Source: Salinibacter altiplanensis (lineage in GTDB: Bacteria > Bacteroidota > Rhodothermia > Rhodothermales > Salinibacteraceae). Taken from it: a stretch of DNA of 64,000 bases. The notes under the pieces were generated by a model that worked only from the letters and a program-made list of their open reading frames with translations, ran no database searches and was not told the DNA's origin. The stretch is taken from positions 1 to 64,000 of the forward strand of contig NZ_NCQY01000004.1 of NCBI RefSeq assembly GCF_002894645.1, read 5' to 3'. A program made the translations under genes and the position numbers. Shown here piece after piece: positions 47,265-56,764 of the stretch. Each line of letters begins with the position of its first letter. Positions within the stretch are counted from its first letter, which is position 1.

Positions 47265-47609
47265 TCATGCTCCGACATTGAACACGTATCCATGCTCAAT
47301 ATTACCCGCCCGTGTTCCGTCGATAAAAACGACGGATCGGAGGTGCTCGACGTGATTAAACCGTTCTTCTACTTCACAGTACGTCACCGTCGCCTCGGGA
47401 AACGCCTCTGAGAGTTCCCTGCAAGGCCTCTCCAGGTCCGTATGGTCCTCCAGTGCGCTCTCCGTCACGAATTTGAGAGCCGGGAGGGCCTCGTCGCTCT
47501 CCTCCATCGGCCGCCCTTCGAATCCGTGCTCGTCGATGATCGAGTGAGAGCGGACCGCTTCGAGGTCTTCTGGATTGGACACAAGAAGGTACGTGACGAC
47601 CTTCGCCAT
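47265..47609 (-). CDS. Hypothetical acidic protein, 114 aa
   Basis: A 114-aa protein starting at ATG 47609 (MAKVVTYLLVSNPEDLEAVRS). It has alternating strands and helices and several Glu/Asp clusters; no membrane segment, no Cys motif. The frame is open far upstream but codon composition changes at this ATG. No family recognised. Confidence 0.6.
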   Translation of the reverse strand: MAKVVTYLLVSNPEDLEAVRSHSIIDEHGFEGRPMEESDEALPALKFVTESALEDHTDLERPCRELSEAFPEATVTYCEVEERFNHVEHLRSVVFIDGTRAGNIEHGYVFNVGA

Positions 47610-48181
47610 GGGAATGCATTGGAGCTGTCTGTTCGGAAGACTTCGGAATTTGGGGGAGCGCCTTGTTCCGTGTGGCGTCTGCTCCGTCGTGTGCGACGGA
47701 ATTCCAGGGGCTACGCCTCTCGGAGAAGCTCCCCCGCAGCGTGGGAGGACACGCAACGGACGTTGGAAACCTGGGGCCGCGAGACGCGGACCGGACACAG
47801 AGCCTGGGGGGCGTTGCAAGGGCCGCGGGGCATGCAAAGTGGGGTAGGCGACCCGATTCGGCTTTTGGCAGGCCAGGGTGCGCCCGGGCGCGGCCTCCGA
47901 AGCCAAGAGCATGAAGATGGCACACCCACTCAGCGTCACTGCAGGGCGATCGCGGGACTGCGTTGCACTGCCACCGCCTCGATCGGTACCGATGTTTCCC
48001 AAGGTCCGGGCCGGTGGCTGCCCCTGTCACACCTCCGACTGCGAAGCCACGACAGATTTCCCACGGCGGCCCGGAGCCTCCCAGCATCCCGGGGCAACTC
48101 GTACGTTTCCGGATGCCCCCAGAATTGCCGTCCTAGCGACCGGACGGGTCGAAGCGCAGCGACATGTCCATCGGAGCGCCC
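47610..48181. other. 572-bp GC-rich spacer
   Basis: The stretch between the 114-aa gene and the malic enzyme stop has open frames on both strands but none with start, composition or motifs that convince me. It could hold regulatory DNA or a decayed gene. Confidence 0.4.
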
Positions 48182-49603
48182 CTAGGTACGCTTTCGGGCC
48201 AGTCCCTGCTGTTGGGCCGTCCGAGACACCGCCTTCGAGACCTGGGTTACCACATTCTCGTCGAACACACTTGGAATGATGTAGTCCGGGGTCAGACTCT
48301 GATCATCAATTGCCTTGGCAATCGCCTCGGCCGCTGCAATTTTCATTTCACTGGTGATGCCCTTCGCCCGGCAGTCGAGGATTCCTTTAAACAGGCCCGG
48401 GAAACACAGCACGTTGTTGATCTGATTGGGATAATCACTCCGCCCGGTGGCCATCACCGCCACGTGTGGGTAGGCCTCCTCCGGCATGATCTCCGGGCGC
48501 GGATTGGCCATCGCGAAGACAATTGGGTCGCGGGCCATGCGATTCACGTCCTCCACGTCAAGGACATCCGGAACGCTTAGCCCGACAAAGACATCGGCCC
48601 CGTCCATCGCCTCCGATAGGGTATCGCCGTCCACCGATGGATCCGTCATCTCGGCATATTGCTGCTTCGCGCCGTTGAGGTCGTCGCGGTCCGTGGTCAC
48701 CGGACCGTCACTGTCCACCCCCACGATTTCCTCAACCCCCATTTCCATGAACATCTTCGTGACCGCCGTTCCCGCCGCCCCGATGCCAACCGTCACGACC
48801 TTGATGTCGTCGAGGTCCTTGTCCACAACCTTCAGTGCATTGAGGAGGGCGGCAGCCGTCACAACCGCCGTGCCGTGCTGGTCATCGTGAAAGACCGGAA
48901 TGTTAAGCTCGTCTTTCAGGCGCCTTTCCACGGCAAAGCAACGCGGGGAGGCGATGTCCTCCAAGTTGATCCCGCCGAAGACCGGGGCGATGCGGCGAAC
49001 CGTATTTACAATCTCGTCGACGTCGGTCGTATCGAGACAGATGGGAAACCCATTCACGTCCGCAAACTCTTTCAGAAGCTGCGCCTTGCCCTCCATCACC
49101 GGGAGGGCAGCCCCGGGCCCGATGTCGCCCAGGCCGAGAACGGCTGTGCCATCGGAGACGACCGCAACCGTATTGCTCTTGATCGTAAGCCGGTGTGTAT
49201 CTTCGGGCGTCTCGTGGATCGCCTCACACACACGGGCCACCCCAGGCGTGTACGCCATGGACAGTTCGTCGCGGGTGCGGAGCGGAGACTTGCTCTCAAC
49301 CTCTACTTTTCCCCCAAGGTGCAACAAGAAGGTACGGTCCGAGATGTTGACCACCTCGACCCCGTCAAGGTCACGCAGCGCCTGAACGATCGACTCGGCG
49401 TGGTCGTCACTGCGGGTGTTGATGGTGATGTCACGGGTCAGTTCTTCCTTTTCGGCCCGCACGATGTCAATGGCCCCAATATTGCCCCCGTGCTCGCCAA
49501 TCACAGAGGTGACTTTCGCCAGCATGCCGGGACGGTTGGAAATGACCACCCGAACAGTGATCGAGTTGCTGGCACTGGGGAGGTATTCGTCGGTCTCTTC
49601 CAT
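48182..49603 (-). CDS. Malic enzyme with N-terminal ACT domain
   Basis: A 473-aa NAD(P)-dependent malic enzyme (malate to pyruvate and CO2). The first ~90 residues form an ACT regulatory domain (ITVRVVISNRPGMLAKVTSVIGEHGGNIGAIDI). The catalytic part has AYTPGVARVCEAI, GDIGPGAALPVMEGKA, the metal/substrate FHDDQHGTAVV motif and a GIGAAGTAV Rossmann motif. The ACT domain suggests amino-acid or similar ligand control. It stands alone on its strand. Confidence 0.93.
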   Translation of the reverse strand: MEETDEYLPSASNSITVRVVISNRPGMLAKVTSVIGEHGGNIGAIDIVRAEKEELTRDITINTRSDDHAESIVQALRDLDGVEVVNISDRTFLLHLGGKVEVESKSPLRTRDELSMAYTPGVARVCEAIHETPEDTHRLTIKSNTVAVVSDGTAVLGLGDIGPGAALPVMEGKAQLLKEFADVNGFPICLDTTDVDEIVNTVRRIAPVFGGINLEDIASPRCFAVERRLKDELNIPVFHDDQHGTAVVTAAALLNALKVVDKDLDDIKVVTVGIGAAGTAVTKMFMEMGVEEIVGVDSDGPVTTDRDDLNGAKQQYAEMTDPSVDGDTLSEAMDGADVFVGLSVPDVLDVEDVNRMARDPIVFAMANPRPEIMPEEAYPHVAVMATGRSDYPNQINNVLCFPGLFKGILDCRAKGITSEMKIAAAEAIAKAIDDQSLTPDYIIPSVFDENVVTQVSKAVSRTAQQQGLARKRT

Positions 49604-49693
49604 AGGATTAGGCGTCGTAGTAGGAGAATTGCGTTACGAAAGAAACGAAAAAAACAGGACCCGATTGCCGAAGACCTCTCGCCCCGGAACCCT

Positions 49694-49730
49694 AAAGAAA
49701 AAGGACGGCTTCCAGTCGGGAAGCCGCCCT
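49694..49730 (-). terminator. Terminator downstream of rpsA
   Basis: A minus-strand 11-bp stem (arms 49720-49730 and 49703-49713, one G-U) followed by TTTTTCTTTAGGG, starting about 36 bp after the rpsA stop. A clear intrinsic terminator. Confidence 0.8.
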
Positions 49731-49766
49731 TCGTACTTCAAAGATGCGTCCGGTGGCCCGAAACGG

Positions 49767-52370
49767 CTAGTCGCTCACGGACCCCGTCTCATCAAACTCG
49801 TCGAGGGCATCGGAAATTTCCTCCGCGTAGGCGGACCCAATGCCGTCAAGGTTGGTGAGGTCATCCACCTCACGGACCTCCGCCAGGGAGGTCACGTCTG
49901 CATTTTCAAGTCGGGAGACGCGGGGGAAGTTCTCCGGGAAGCCAGCCGTCTCGTCGAAGGGAGAATCCTCGTCCTCCGGTGTCGCCTCGGCGTCGGATGC
50001 GTCCTCGGCGTCGGACTCGGAAGGGACATCCTCATCAGCCGGCGTCTCCACCTCAGCCTCGGCGGCCTCTTCCGCGGCCTCTTCCTCCTCCATTTCACGG
50101 CGCAGGTCCGCCAACCCAGAGAGCTCCCCGAGCGTCGTGGGGCCGGTCGTCGGCTCATCGGGCTGCGCCTCGGGCTCCTGCTTGAAGTCCCGCTCGGTCT
50201 CTTCGGGCTCGGGCTTCTCCTGACGGGATTCGCGCTCCTTCTGGCGGGATTCGCGCTGCTCCTCTTGCTGCTCCTCCTCGCGCTCGGCCTCGTCCTTCGC
50301 CGTTTCACTGAGCACAATGTCCTTCTGGTCCTTGTCGAACCGAATGACCCGGAGGTCAAGCTCATCCCCCTCGTGGTAATGATTCTTGAAGGCCTTGGGG
50401 CCGTCTTTGAGCTCACTGCCCGGAACGAAGGCTTCCACGTCCAGCGGCAGCTGTACGACGAGTCCCTTGTCCTCCACACGGATGACCTCGCCATTCGTGT
50501 CATTGCCCTCCCCGTACGCATCCGCAAACTGGTCCCACGGATTGGTCTTCACCTGCTTGTGGCCCAGGGAGATGCGGCGTCGCTCCTCATCGATGTTGAG
50601 GATCACGACATCGAGCTCCTGCTCCTCATCGACCATGTCGCCCGGATGGCGAATCTTCTTGGTCCAGGACAGGTCCGAGACGTGGACCAGCCCATCGATC
50701 CCGGGCTCGATCTCGACGAAGACCCCAAAGTTCGTGATGTTGCGCACCGTGCCGGTCAGCACCGTGCCCGCCGGGTAGCGATCGCTGATGCCCTCCCAGG
50801 GATCGGGCTCCAGCTGCTTCATCCCAAGTGAGATCTTCCGCTCTTCTTGGTCGATGTTGAGGATCTTAACGTCGACCACCTGCCCAAGGGACACCATCTG
50901 ACTGGGGTGCTCGATGTGACGCGTCCACGACATCTCACTGATGTGGACGAGCCCCTCGATGCCCTTCTCGATCTCGACGAAGGCCCCGTAGTTCGTGATT
51001 GAGACCACCTTCCCCTCAACCACGTCGTCCTCGTCGTACTTGTTGCCAATCTTGTCCCAGGGATGGTCTCGAAGCTGCTTCAGGCCCAGGGAAATGCGCT
51101 GTCGCTCCTCTTCGTAGTCGAGAACAACGACTTCAATTTCCTGATCGAGCTCCACGACCTCACTCGGGTGTGAAACGCGGCCCCAGGACAGGTCTGTGAT
51201 GTGCAGAAGGCCGTCAACTCCCCCGAGGTCGATAAAGACGCCGAAGTCGACGATGTTCTTGACGGTGCCTTCGAGCACCTGTCCGACCTCGAGCGACTCG
51301 AGAATCTCCTGCCGCTGCTCTTCGAGCTCGTGCTCGATGAGCTCGCGGTGGGAGACGACGATGTTCTCGTTTCCGGGATTCAGCTTGACGATCTTGAACT
51401 CCATCCGCGTCTCCAGGTAGGACTCAAAGTCCCGAACCGGGCGGACGTCAATTTGCGACCCCGGCAGGAAGGCCTCCATCCCATCGAAGAGCTCCACGAT
51501 CATTCCGCCCTTGATGCGACGGATAATCGTGCCTTCGATCACCTCTTCGTTCTCGTAGATTTCTTCCACCCGCTGCCAACGCCGGACCTTGTCGGCCTGC
51601 TCCTTCGAGAGCACGAGCTGACCGTCGCGGTCCTCCTTTCGTTCCAGGTATACCTCCACGGTGTCCCCGGGACGGATCTCATCCTCCTCCTCCCCAAACT
51701 CGTCACGGGAGACGATTCCGTCGCTCTTGTAGCCGATGTCGATGACCACGTAGTCTTCGTTGACCCGCAGCACACGGCCCTCAACGATGTCCTGCTCACG
51801 GACATCAATGGAGGTCTCGTCGACGACATCCCGGAACTGGTCATACACTGAGGCATCGGTCGGCGCCTGCCCCTCAGCCTCCAGGTCATCGAGGGAAACC
51901 GTTTCTCCATAGGCCTCGCCCGTGAAGCCCTGTGCCTCTTCCGTTCGCTCAAGCTCGTCGGGCGAAACAGTGCCCGTTGGCTCTTCGAACTCGGACACGT
52001 CAACCGAGGCCTGCTCGCCGGACGGCATGGGAAGGTCTTCGGACGCCTCCTCCACGGCCTCTTCGAGGATGCGGCTCACGAAGCCGGGTTCCTCCGGGGG
52101 ATCTTCGGGGGCCCCGTCGCCGCCATCGCCCACCGGTCCGTCGTCCGCCGACGGAGATCCTTCAGGCGCAGGCTCATCGGCATCCTCGTCCTCCGCATCG
52201 GGCGTCGACGCGACGGCGGCATCGGTCGCCTCCGTCGCAGTGCCCGAATTTTCGGCGTCCGGAGCCGTGGCCTCAGCCTCGTCTGCGGCATCCGCGTCGG
52301 GGGGAGAAGCCTGAGCGTCAGCAGTGTCTTGAGAGTCGTCTTTGGGCGCTACTTGTTCTTGTTCTGCCAT
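49767..52370 (-). CDS. rpsA: 30S ribosomal protein S1 with acidic extensions and HhH-like C-terminus
   Basis: An 867-aa bS1, the mRNA-binding protein. After a ~200-residue Asp/Glu/Ala/Pro-rich N-terminal region come six S1 domains (e.g. GTVKNIVDFGVFIDLGGVDG, GKVVSITNYGAFVEIEKGIE, GTVRNITNFGVFVEIEPGID). A second Gln/Arg/Glu-rich segment follows, and the last ~55 residues contain LTNLDGIGSAYAEEISDAL, resembling a helix-hairpin-helix. Typical S1 is ~560 aa. The start is ATG 52370 (MAEQEQVAPKDD). Confidence 0.95.
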   Translation of the reverse strand: MAEQEQVAPKDDSQDTADAQASPPDADAADEAEATAPDAENSGTATEATDAAVASTPDAEDEDADEPAPEGSPSADDGPVGDGGDGAPEDPPEEPGFVSRILEEAVEEASEDLPMPSGEQASVDVSEFEEPTGTVSPDELERTEEAQGFTGEAYGETVSLDDLEAEGQAPTDASVYDQFRDVVDETSIDVREQDIVEGRVLRVNEDYVVIDIGYKSDGIVSRDEFGEEEDEIRPGDTVEVYLERKEDRDGQLVLSKEQADKVRRWQRVEEIYENEEVIEGTIIRRIKGGMIVELFDGMEAFLPGSQIDVRPVRDFESYLETRMEFKIVKLNPGNENIVVSHRELIEHELEEQRQEILESLEVGQVLEGTVKNIVDFGVFIDLGGVDGLLHITDLSWGRVSHPSEVVELDQEIEVVVLDYEEERQRISLGLKQLRDHPWDKIGNKYDEDDVVEGKVVSITNYGAFVEIEKGIEGLVHISEMSWTRHIEHPSQMVSLGQVVDVKILNIDQEERKISLGMKQLEPDPWEGISDRYPAGTVLTGTVRNITNFGVFVEIEPGIDGLVHVSDLSWTKKIRHPGDMVDEEQELDVVILNIDEERRRISLGHKQVKTNPWDQFADAYGEGNDTNGEVIRVEDKGLVVQLPLDVEAFVPGSELKDGPKAFKNHYHEGDELDLRVIRFDKDQKDIVLSETAKDEAEREEEQQEEQRESRQKERESRQEKPEPEETERDFKQEPEAQPDEPTTGPTTLGELSGLADLRREMEEEEAAEEAAEAEVETPADEDVPSESDAEDASDAEATPEDEDSPFDETAGFPENFPRVSRLENADVTSLAEVREVDDLTNLDGIGSAYAEEISDALDEFDETGSVSD

Positions 52371-52597
52371 ATACGGTGTGGTAGGTTTGCAAGTCGCCAG
52401 CCACGTGGCCGACCGACGACTATTGCGATTTGTACCTGCCTGGTCCTGACAGTCCAGGAGGGAGCGTGAAGAGGATGAAGGAGGTCTAGGAACAGACGGG
52501 CTGCCTGCCCCAGAACACAAGATAGAGTGTCAGGCGTGCCTGTGAATGGGCGTGGGTGCCCTGCTTAATAGGCGACAGTTGTATTGCGCCCGAGCAT

Positions 52598-53281
52598 CTA
52601 CGTTCCGTGGGCGTCTTGCGCTTTAACGTGATCTACGACAAGCTCAACCTGCTCCGCAATCGTACAATCGGTCGTGTCAAGGACGGTCGCGTCGTCGGCG
52701 CGCCGAAGAGGAGCAATGTCTCGGGTCCGATCCTGCTCGTCGCGCTGCTCGATCTCGGCGCGAACCTCTTCGAAAGTGATCTCCTCCCCCGCCGCCTCAT
52801 GCTCTTGGAGCCGACGCCGGGCCCGCTCGTCGATATCGGCCACCATGAAAATTTTGACGGGGGCCTCGGGGAAGACCACCGTGCCCGTGTCGCGTCCATC
52901 CAGCACCACCCCGCCGTGGCGGTCGGCCTGGACGCGCCCGATCCGGCGCTGCTGCTCTACCATGTATTCACGGATCGGTTCAAGGGTCGAGATGTCGCTC
53001 ACGATGCGCCCCACTTCGGCGGACCGAAGGCGGTCGGTGACCGCTTCGTCCCCCAGAAAGACCTGCATCGTCCCGTCCCGGTACTGCACATCCACCCTCA
53101 GCGAGGAGAGCACGGTTTCTGCACTCGCGATCGTAGCGGGGGCATCGGCACGCAGAAAGCCCAGGGCCACGGCCCGATACATGGCGCCCGTGTCCAGGTA
53201 TACGTAGCTGAGTCGGGCGGCGGCGCGTCGGGCCGTGGTGCTCTTGCCAGAGCCGGCAGGGCCATCGATGGTAACAATCAC
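52598..53281 (-). CDS. cmk: Cytidylate kinase
   Basis: A 227-aa P-loop kinase phosphorylating CMP and dCMP. The P loop GPAGSGKS is at 7-14; YLDTGAMYRAVAL and VVLDGRDTGTVVFP are diagnostic. The start is GTG 53281 (VIVTIDGPAG); the longer frame to 53521 overlaps the LEA14-like gene and is not conserved. It lies upstream of rpsA in the same direction, the common cmk-rpsA order, separated by a 227-bp spacer. Confidence 0.94.
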   Translation of the reverse strand: MIVTIDGPAGSGKSTTARRAAARLSYVYLDTGAMYRAVALGFLRADAPATIASAETVLSSLRVDVQYRDGTMQVFLGDEAVTDRLRSAEVGRIVSDISTLEPIREYMVEQQRRIGRVQADRHGGVVLDGRDTGTVVFPEAPVKIFMVADIDERARRRLQEHEAAGEEITFEEVRAEIEQRDEQDRTRDIAPLRRADDATVLDTTDCTIAEQVELVVDHVKAQDAHGT

Positions 53282-53330
53282 GTCGGAAGAGTACTGGTCA
53301 AAAGTCAATGGACGCAGTGAAAATGTACGG

Positions 53331-53945
53331 CTAAGGCTGCTGGGAATCCTGCCCAACGCTCCGGCGCACAACCGTGATGGGGGACGGGTACTGGATCGAC
53401 CCGACCTTCGTGTTGACGGTCGGCTGGACCCGTAGCTTGAGGGTCTGTGGGAGCGCATCGCCCCGGATGGCCGCGGCCAGGTCCACGAGGCCCTGCAGGT
53501 TGTCGTCGAAAAACCGGACAAGGTCGAGTTCTACGTCGACCGGCACCTCCGTAGGCTCCCCAGGCGACAGGACCCTCTCTCGCTCGAACCGGCCCGACAC
53601 CGTTTCTTTGTCTTCCAGCAGGAGGGTCCAGTCCATCTGGGTAAGCCGCGCGTTGACGCTGTTCGAGGATGGATTTTCGGCGTTCAGGTGGAGGGTAAAG
53701 GACAACGGAAGCGTTCCGTCAGAGAGCGCCGAGCCCAGCCGAAGCACGTCGGTCCCCCGGAGATCGTCGTACGACTGCACCCTTGACAGGTCCACCCCTG
53801 CCAGGCGGGGCTGGGCAACCCGATCGATCGAGAACTGAACCTTGCGCAGATTGGCGACCTCCCGGAACGCCGTGCATCCGGTGGCGGCCATCGCGAGTAG
53901 GCCGAGGGCGCACGGCAGCGCCCAACGAACGGGGGACGAGAGCAT
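53331..53945 (-). CDS. LEA14-like (WHy-domain) lipoprotein
   Basis: A 204-aa lipoprotein: the signal peptide WALPCALGLLAMAATGC has its lipobox Cys at 24. The mature part has the LEA14/WHy beta-sandwich pattern (LHLNAENPSSNSVNARLTQMDWTLLLEDKETVSG, VPVDVELDLVRFF), with the characteristic N-x-x-x-x-x-V segment. Such proteins are linked to desiccation or osmotic stress. The start is ATG 53945. Confidence 0.78.
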   Translation of the reverse strand: MLSSPVRWALPCALGLLAMAATGCTAFREVANLRKVQFSIDRVAQPRLAGVDLSRVQSYDDLRGTDVLRLGSALSDGTLPLSFTLHLNAENPSSNSVNARLTQMDWTLLLEDKETVSGRFERERVLSPGEPTEVPVDVELDLVRFFDDNLQGLVDLAAAIRGDALPQTLKLRVQPTVNTKVGSIQYPSPITVVRRSVGQDSQQP

Positions 53946-54070
53946 GGGGCTACATTTGGATGTGGGTGCAGGTAGATGCAGAACGTCCGGCAAGAAACAG
54001 GGCCTCGGAAAGCGAATTCAGAAGACAGCCTTGAAACCAACTGCTTTTCAATTTCTCGACCAGTTGCCCG

Positions 54071-54634
54071 ATGCGCAAGCTTAGTTGGGATGAAATTGAG
54101 CGGCCGGCCCCTGAGGACGTCCCGGCTCTTCCAAAGCATCCCGTCCGCCTCATCGTGCACAACGTGCGGTCGATTCACAACGTCGGGTCGATGTTTCGAA
54201 CGTCCGACGCGGCCCGCATCGAACACGTTCACCTCACCGGCTTTACCGGGACTCCGGAGCACAAGGACCTCCACAAAACGGCCCTCGGTGCGCAGGACAG
54301 CGTCGAGTGGAGCCAGCACGACGAGGCACGTCCTCTTCTCCGCGACCTGAGCGACGCCGGCTATACGGTCGCGGCCCTTGAGCAGACGGACCATACCCGG
54401 CACCCCGACGCGGTCGCGGCCGACGCCTTTCCGCTTGCGCTCGTCGTGGGCAACGAAGTGCGGGGCGTTGAAGCAGACGTACTCGACGCGGTCGATTTCG
54501 CCCTCGAGATCCCCCAGCACGGCGCCAAAATTTCGCTCAACGTAGGCGTCGCTTATGGCATCGCGGTCTACGACCTGATCCGGCGCGCACGGTCGCTCTT
54601 CGGACCGCCCGGAGACGAAGGGCGTACGGAGTAG
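54071..54634 (+). CDS. SpoU/TrmH-family RNA 2'-O-methyltransferase
   Basis: A 187-aa SPOUT-fold methyltransferase. Motifs 1-3 are visible: NVRSIHNVGSMFRTSDA, LALVVGNEVRGV and IPQHGAKISLNVGVAYGIAVYD, which form the knot that binds S-adenosylmethionine. The substrate (tRNA or rRNA) cannot be told. The gene starts the plus-strand run that continues into mutA 64 bp later. Confidence 0.9.
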   Translation: MRKLSWDEIERPAPEDVPALPKHPVRLIVHNVRSIHNVGSMFRTSDAARIEHVHLTGFTGTPEHKDLHKTALGAQDSVEWSQHDEARPLLRDLSDAGYTVAALEQTDHTRHPDAVAADAFPLALVVGNEVRGVEADVLDAVDFALEIPQHGAKISLNVGVAYGIAVYDLIRRARSLFGPPGDEGRTE

Positions 54635-54698
54635 CCCTTGGTGCAGGGTTCACGTCTGCCTCCCTCGTTCCGCTTTTCACCGAGTGCTCCTTCACCAC

Positions 54699-56714
54699 AT
54701 GCCCGGAACGGAAGCGTTTCCACCGCTCTTCGACGAGTTCGACGCAGTTACGCCTGCGAAGTGGCGAGAACACGTAGAGTCGGACCTCGGCGGCACCGCT
54801 CCGGAGGCATTTCTCGAGTGGTCATCTGTGGAGGGGGTATCCCTTCCGGCGTACCTCTCTCCCGACGCCTTGCAGAACGTATCGCACACCGACCCGGAGA
54901 GCACCCTCCCCCTGGCCGATGCCGCAGACACTCCCGCCGGCGCGTGGAGCGTATGCCAGTCCATCCGGCACCCCGACCCGGAAGTGGCGGGCAAGCACGC
55001 CCGGGCCGCGGTCGACGGAGGAGCCGATGCCCTCGAGATCGCCCCGTCGTCTGCACTCTCGGATGAGTCCGGGGTGGCCCTCCGTTCGAAGGCCGATCTC
55101 GCGCAAATCCTCGACGGGATTGATCCGACAAATGCCTCCGTGCACCTTCACGGAGGCCCAGCGGCCCCCGCACTGTACGCGCTGCTCCGCGACTATCTCT
55201 CAGGTGGGCCTCTTGAGCCCGAGGCGATTAGCGGGGCGGTCCTGTACGATCCCGTGGCGGCGCTGGCCTCGGGCACCGCTCCGGACCGAGCGTTCTCGCT
55301 CGCCGACGACCTCGTGGCGGACGCCGCGGAAATGCCTCAGTTCCGAACCGTGACCGTCGATACCAGCGTCTACCACGACGCGGGAGCGTCGGCCGTTTGG
55401 GAGTTGGCCTGCGCGCTCGGTGCCCTCGCCGAACGTCTGGCGCGACGCACGGAGCAAGCCCGCTCCCTTCCCCCTCTTCTCAACAATCTGCAGGTCCGGG
55501 TTCCCGTCTCGACCTCCTATTTCGTCGAGATGGCCAAGCTCCGCGCCCTCCGCCTTCTCGTGCCACAGGTGATCGATGCATTTGCCCCTGCGGCAAGTGC
55601 CCCCCTCGACGTGGCCCCCGCCGACGTGTGCGTCCACGCCGTCACCTCCCGGCGTACGGAGACGATCTACGACCCGCACGTGAACATGCTTCGGGCCACC
55701 ACCGAGGCAATGGCCGCCGTGCTCGGGGGGACCGATGCATTGACCATCCGGCCGTACGACAAGGCCGTGAGGCCGCCCGACGAGTTTGGCCTCCGCATTG
55801 CCCGCAACACACAACTCATCCTGCGCCACGAGGCCCACTTCGATCACGTAGCCGACCCGGCCGCCGGGTCGTACTACATCGAAACCCTGACCGACCAGCT
55901 CGCCCGACGGGCCTGGACTCAGTTTCAAGATCTCGAAGCAGAGGGAGGAATTGTCGACTGCCTCCGCGACGGCCGACTGCACGAACAAATTTCCGCGACC
56001 CGAGACGAACGGCGTCGGGCGCTCAACGAGCGGGATCAGGTGCTCGTGGGCACCACCCACTACCCCGCCCTCAACGAACGACGCCGGGACGACCTCGTGG
56101 TACCGAACCCCCCGCCTACGAACGGGGAATCGCCGGCGCCCCTCAACGCGTCGTCCGTCGATGCACTCCGAACGGCGCTCCGCGACGGACACTCACTCCA
56201 GGAGGTGACGTCGGCCCTCCCGTCAGCGTCTTCGGGCGTGTCCCCACTGCCCCGGATCCGCCTCGCCGACGAGATCGAGGCGATCCGCCTCCGCACCGAA
56301 CGATACGCGGAGTCTCAAGACGGCCCGCCTCGGTTTCTGCTCGCCCCACTCGGGCCGCCCGCCATCCGGAGTGCCCGTGCGAACTTCTGCCGCAACTTCC
56401 TAGGCGTGGCGGGGTTTGCAATCGAAGAGCCGTTGAAGTTTGACTCCGTCGGCGCGGTGGCCGACGCGGCAGCCCAACAGGGAGCCGATGCCGTGGTCCT
56501 CTGTAGCTCGGACAACGAGTACGTCGACCTTGCTCCCGCCCTCGCCGCAGCGCTCTCCGACGGCGGCCCCGATGCCCTCCTCGGGATCGCCGGCGCCCCC
56601 GGCGACATCGACGTGGACGACGCCGACTTCTTCGTGCATCAGGACAGCCCCCTGGGCAACACCCTCACTGCCCTACAGGACGATCTTGGCATTCCGACGG
56701 ACGAGACGTCCTGA
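54699..56714 (+). CDS. mutA: Methylmalonyl-CoA mutase small (beta) subunit
   Basis: A 671-aa subunit of the heterodimeric mutase interconverting methylmalonyl-CoA and succinyl-CoA. It has the N-terminal TIM-barrel domain related to MutB but its C-terminal domain lacks the DxHxxG cobalamin-binding motif, as expected for the non-catalytic subunit. The start is ATG 54699 ([14 protein letters not shown]). mutB begins 50 bp later. Confidence 0.92.
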   Translation: MPGTEAFPPLFDEFDAVTPAKWREHVESDLGGTAPEAFLEWSSVEGVSLPAYLSPDALQNVSHTDPESTLPLADAADTPAGAWSVCQSIRHPDPEVAGKHARAAVDGGADALEIAPSSALSDESGVALRSKADLAQILDGIDPTNASVHLHGGPAAPALYALLRDYLSGGPLEPEAISGAVLYDPVAALASGTAPDRAFSLADDLVADAAEMPQFRTVTVDTSVYHDAGASAVWELACALGALAERLARRTEQARSLPPLLNNLQVRVPVSTSYFVEMAKLRALRLLVPQVIDAFAPAASAPLDVAPADVCVHAVTSRRTETIYDPHVNMLRATTEAMAAVLGGTDALTIRPYDKAVRPPDEFGLRIARNTQLILRHEAHFDHVADPAAGSYYIETLTDQLARRAWTQFQDLEAEGGIVDCLRDGRLHEQISATRDERRRALNERDQVLVGTTHYPALNERRRDDLVVPNPPPTNGESPAPLNASSVDALRTALRDGHSLQEVTSALPSASSGVSPLPRIRLADEIEAIRLRTERYAESQDGPPRFLLAPLGPPAIRSARANFCRNFLGVAGFAIEEPLKFDSVGAVADAAAQQGADAVVLCSSDNEYVDLAPALAAALSDGGPDALLGIAGAPGDIDVDDADFFVHQDSPLGNTLTALQDDLGIPTDETS

Positions 56715-56764
56715 CATCTCCCACCGCTCGCCCCTCAGCGTCTACTCCCCGACACGCCTTCGTC

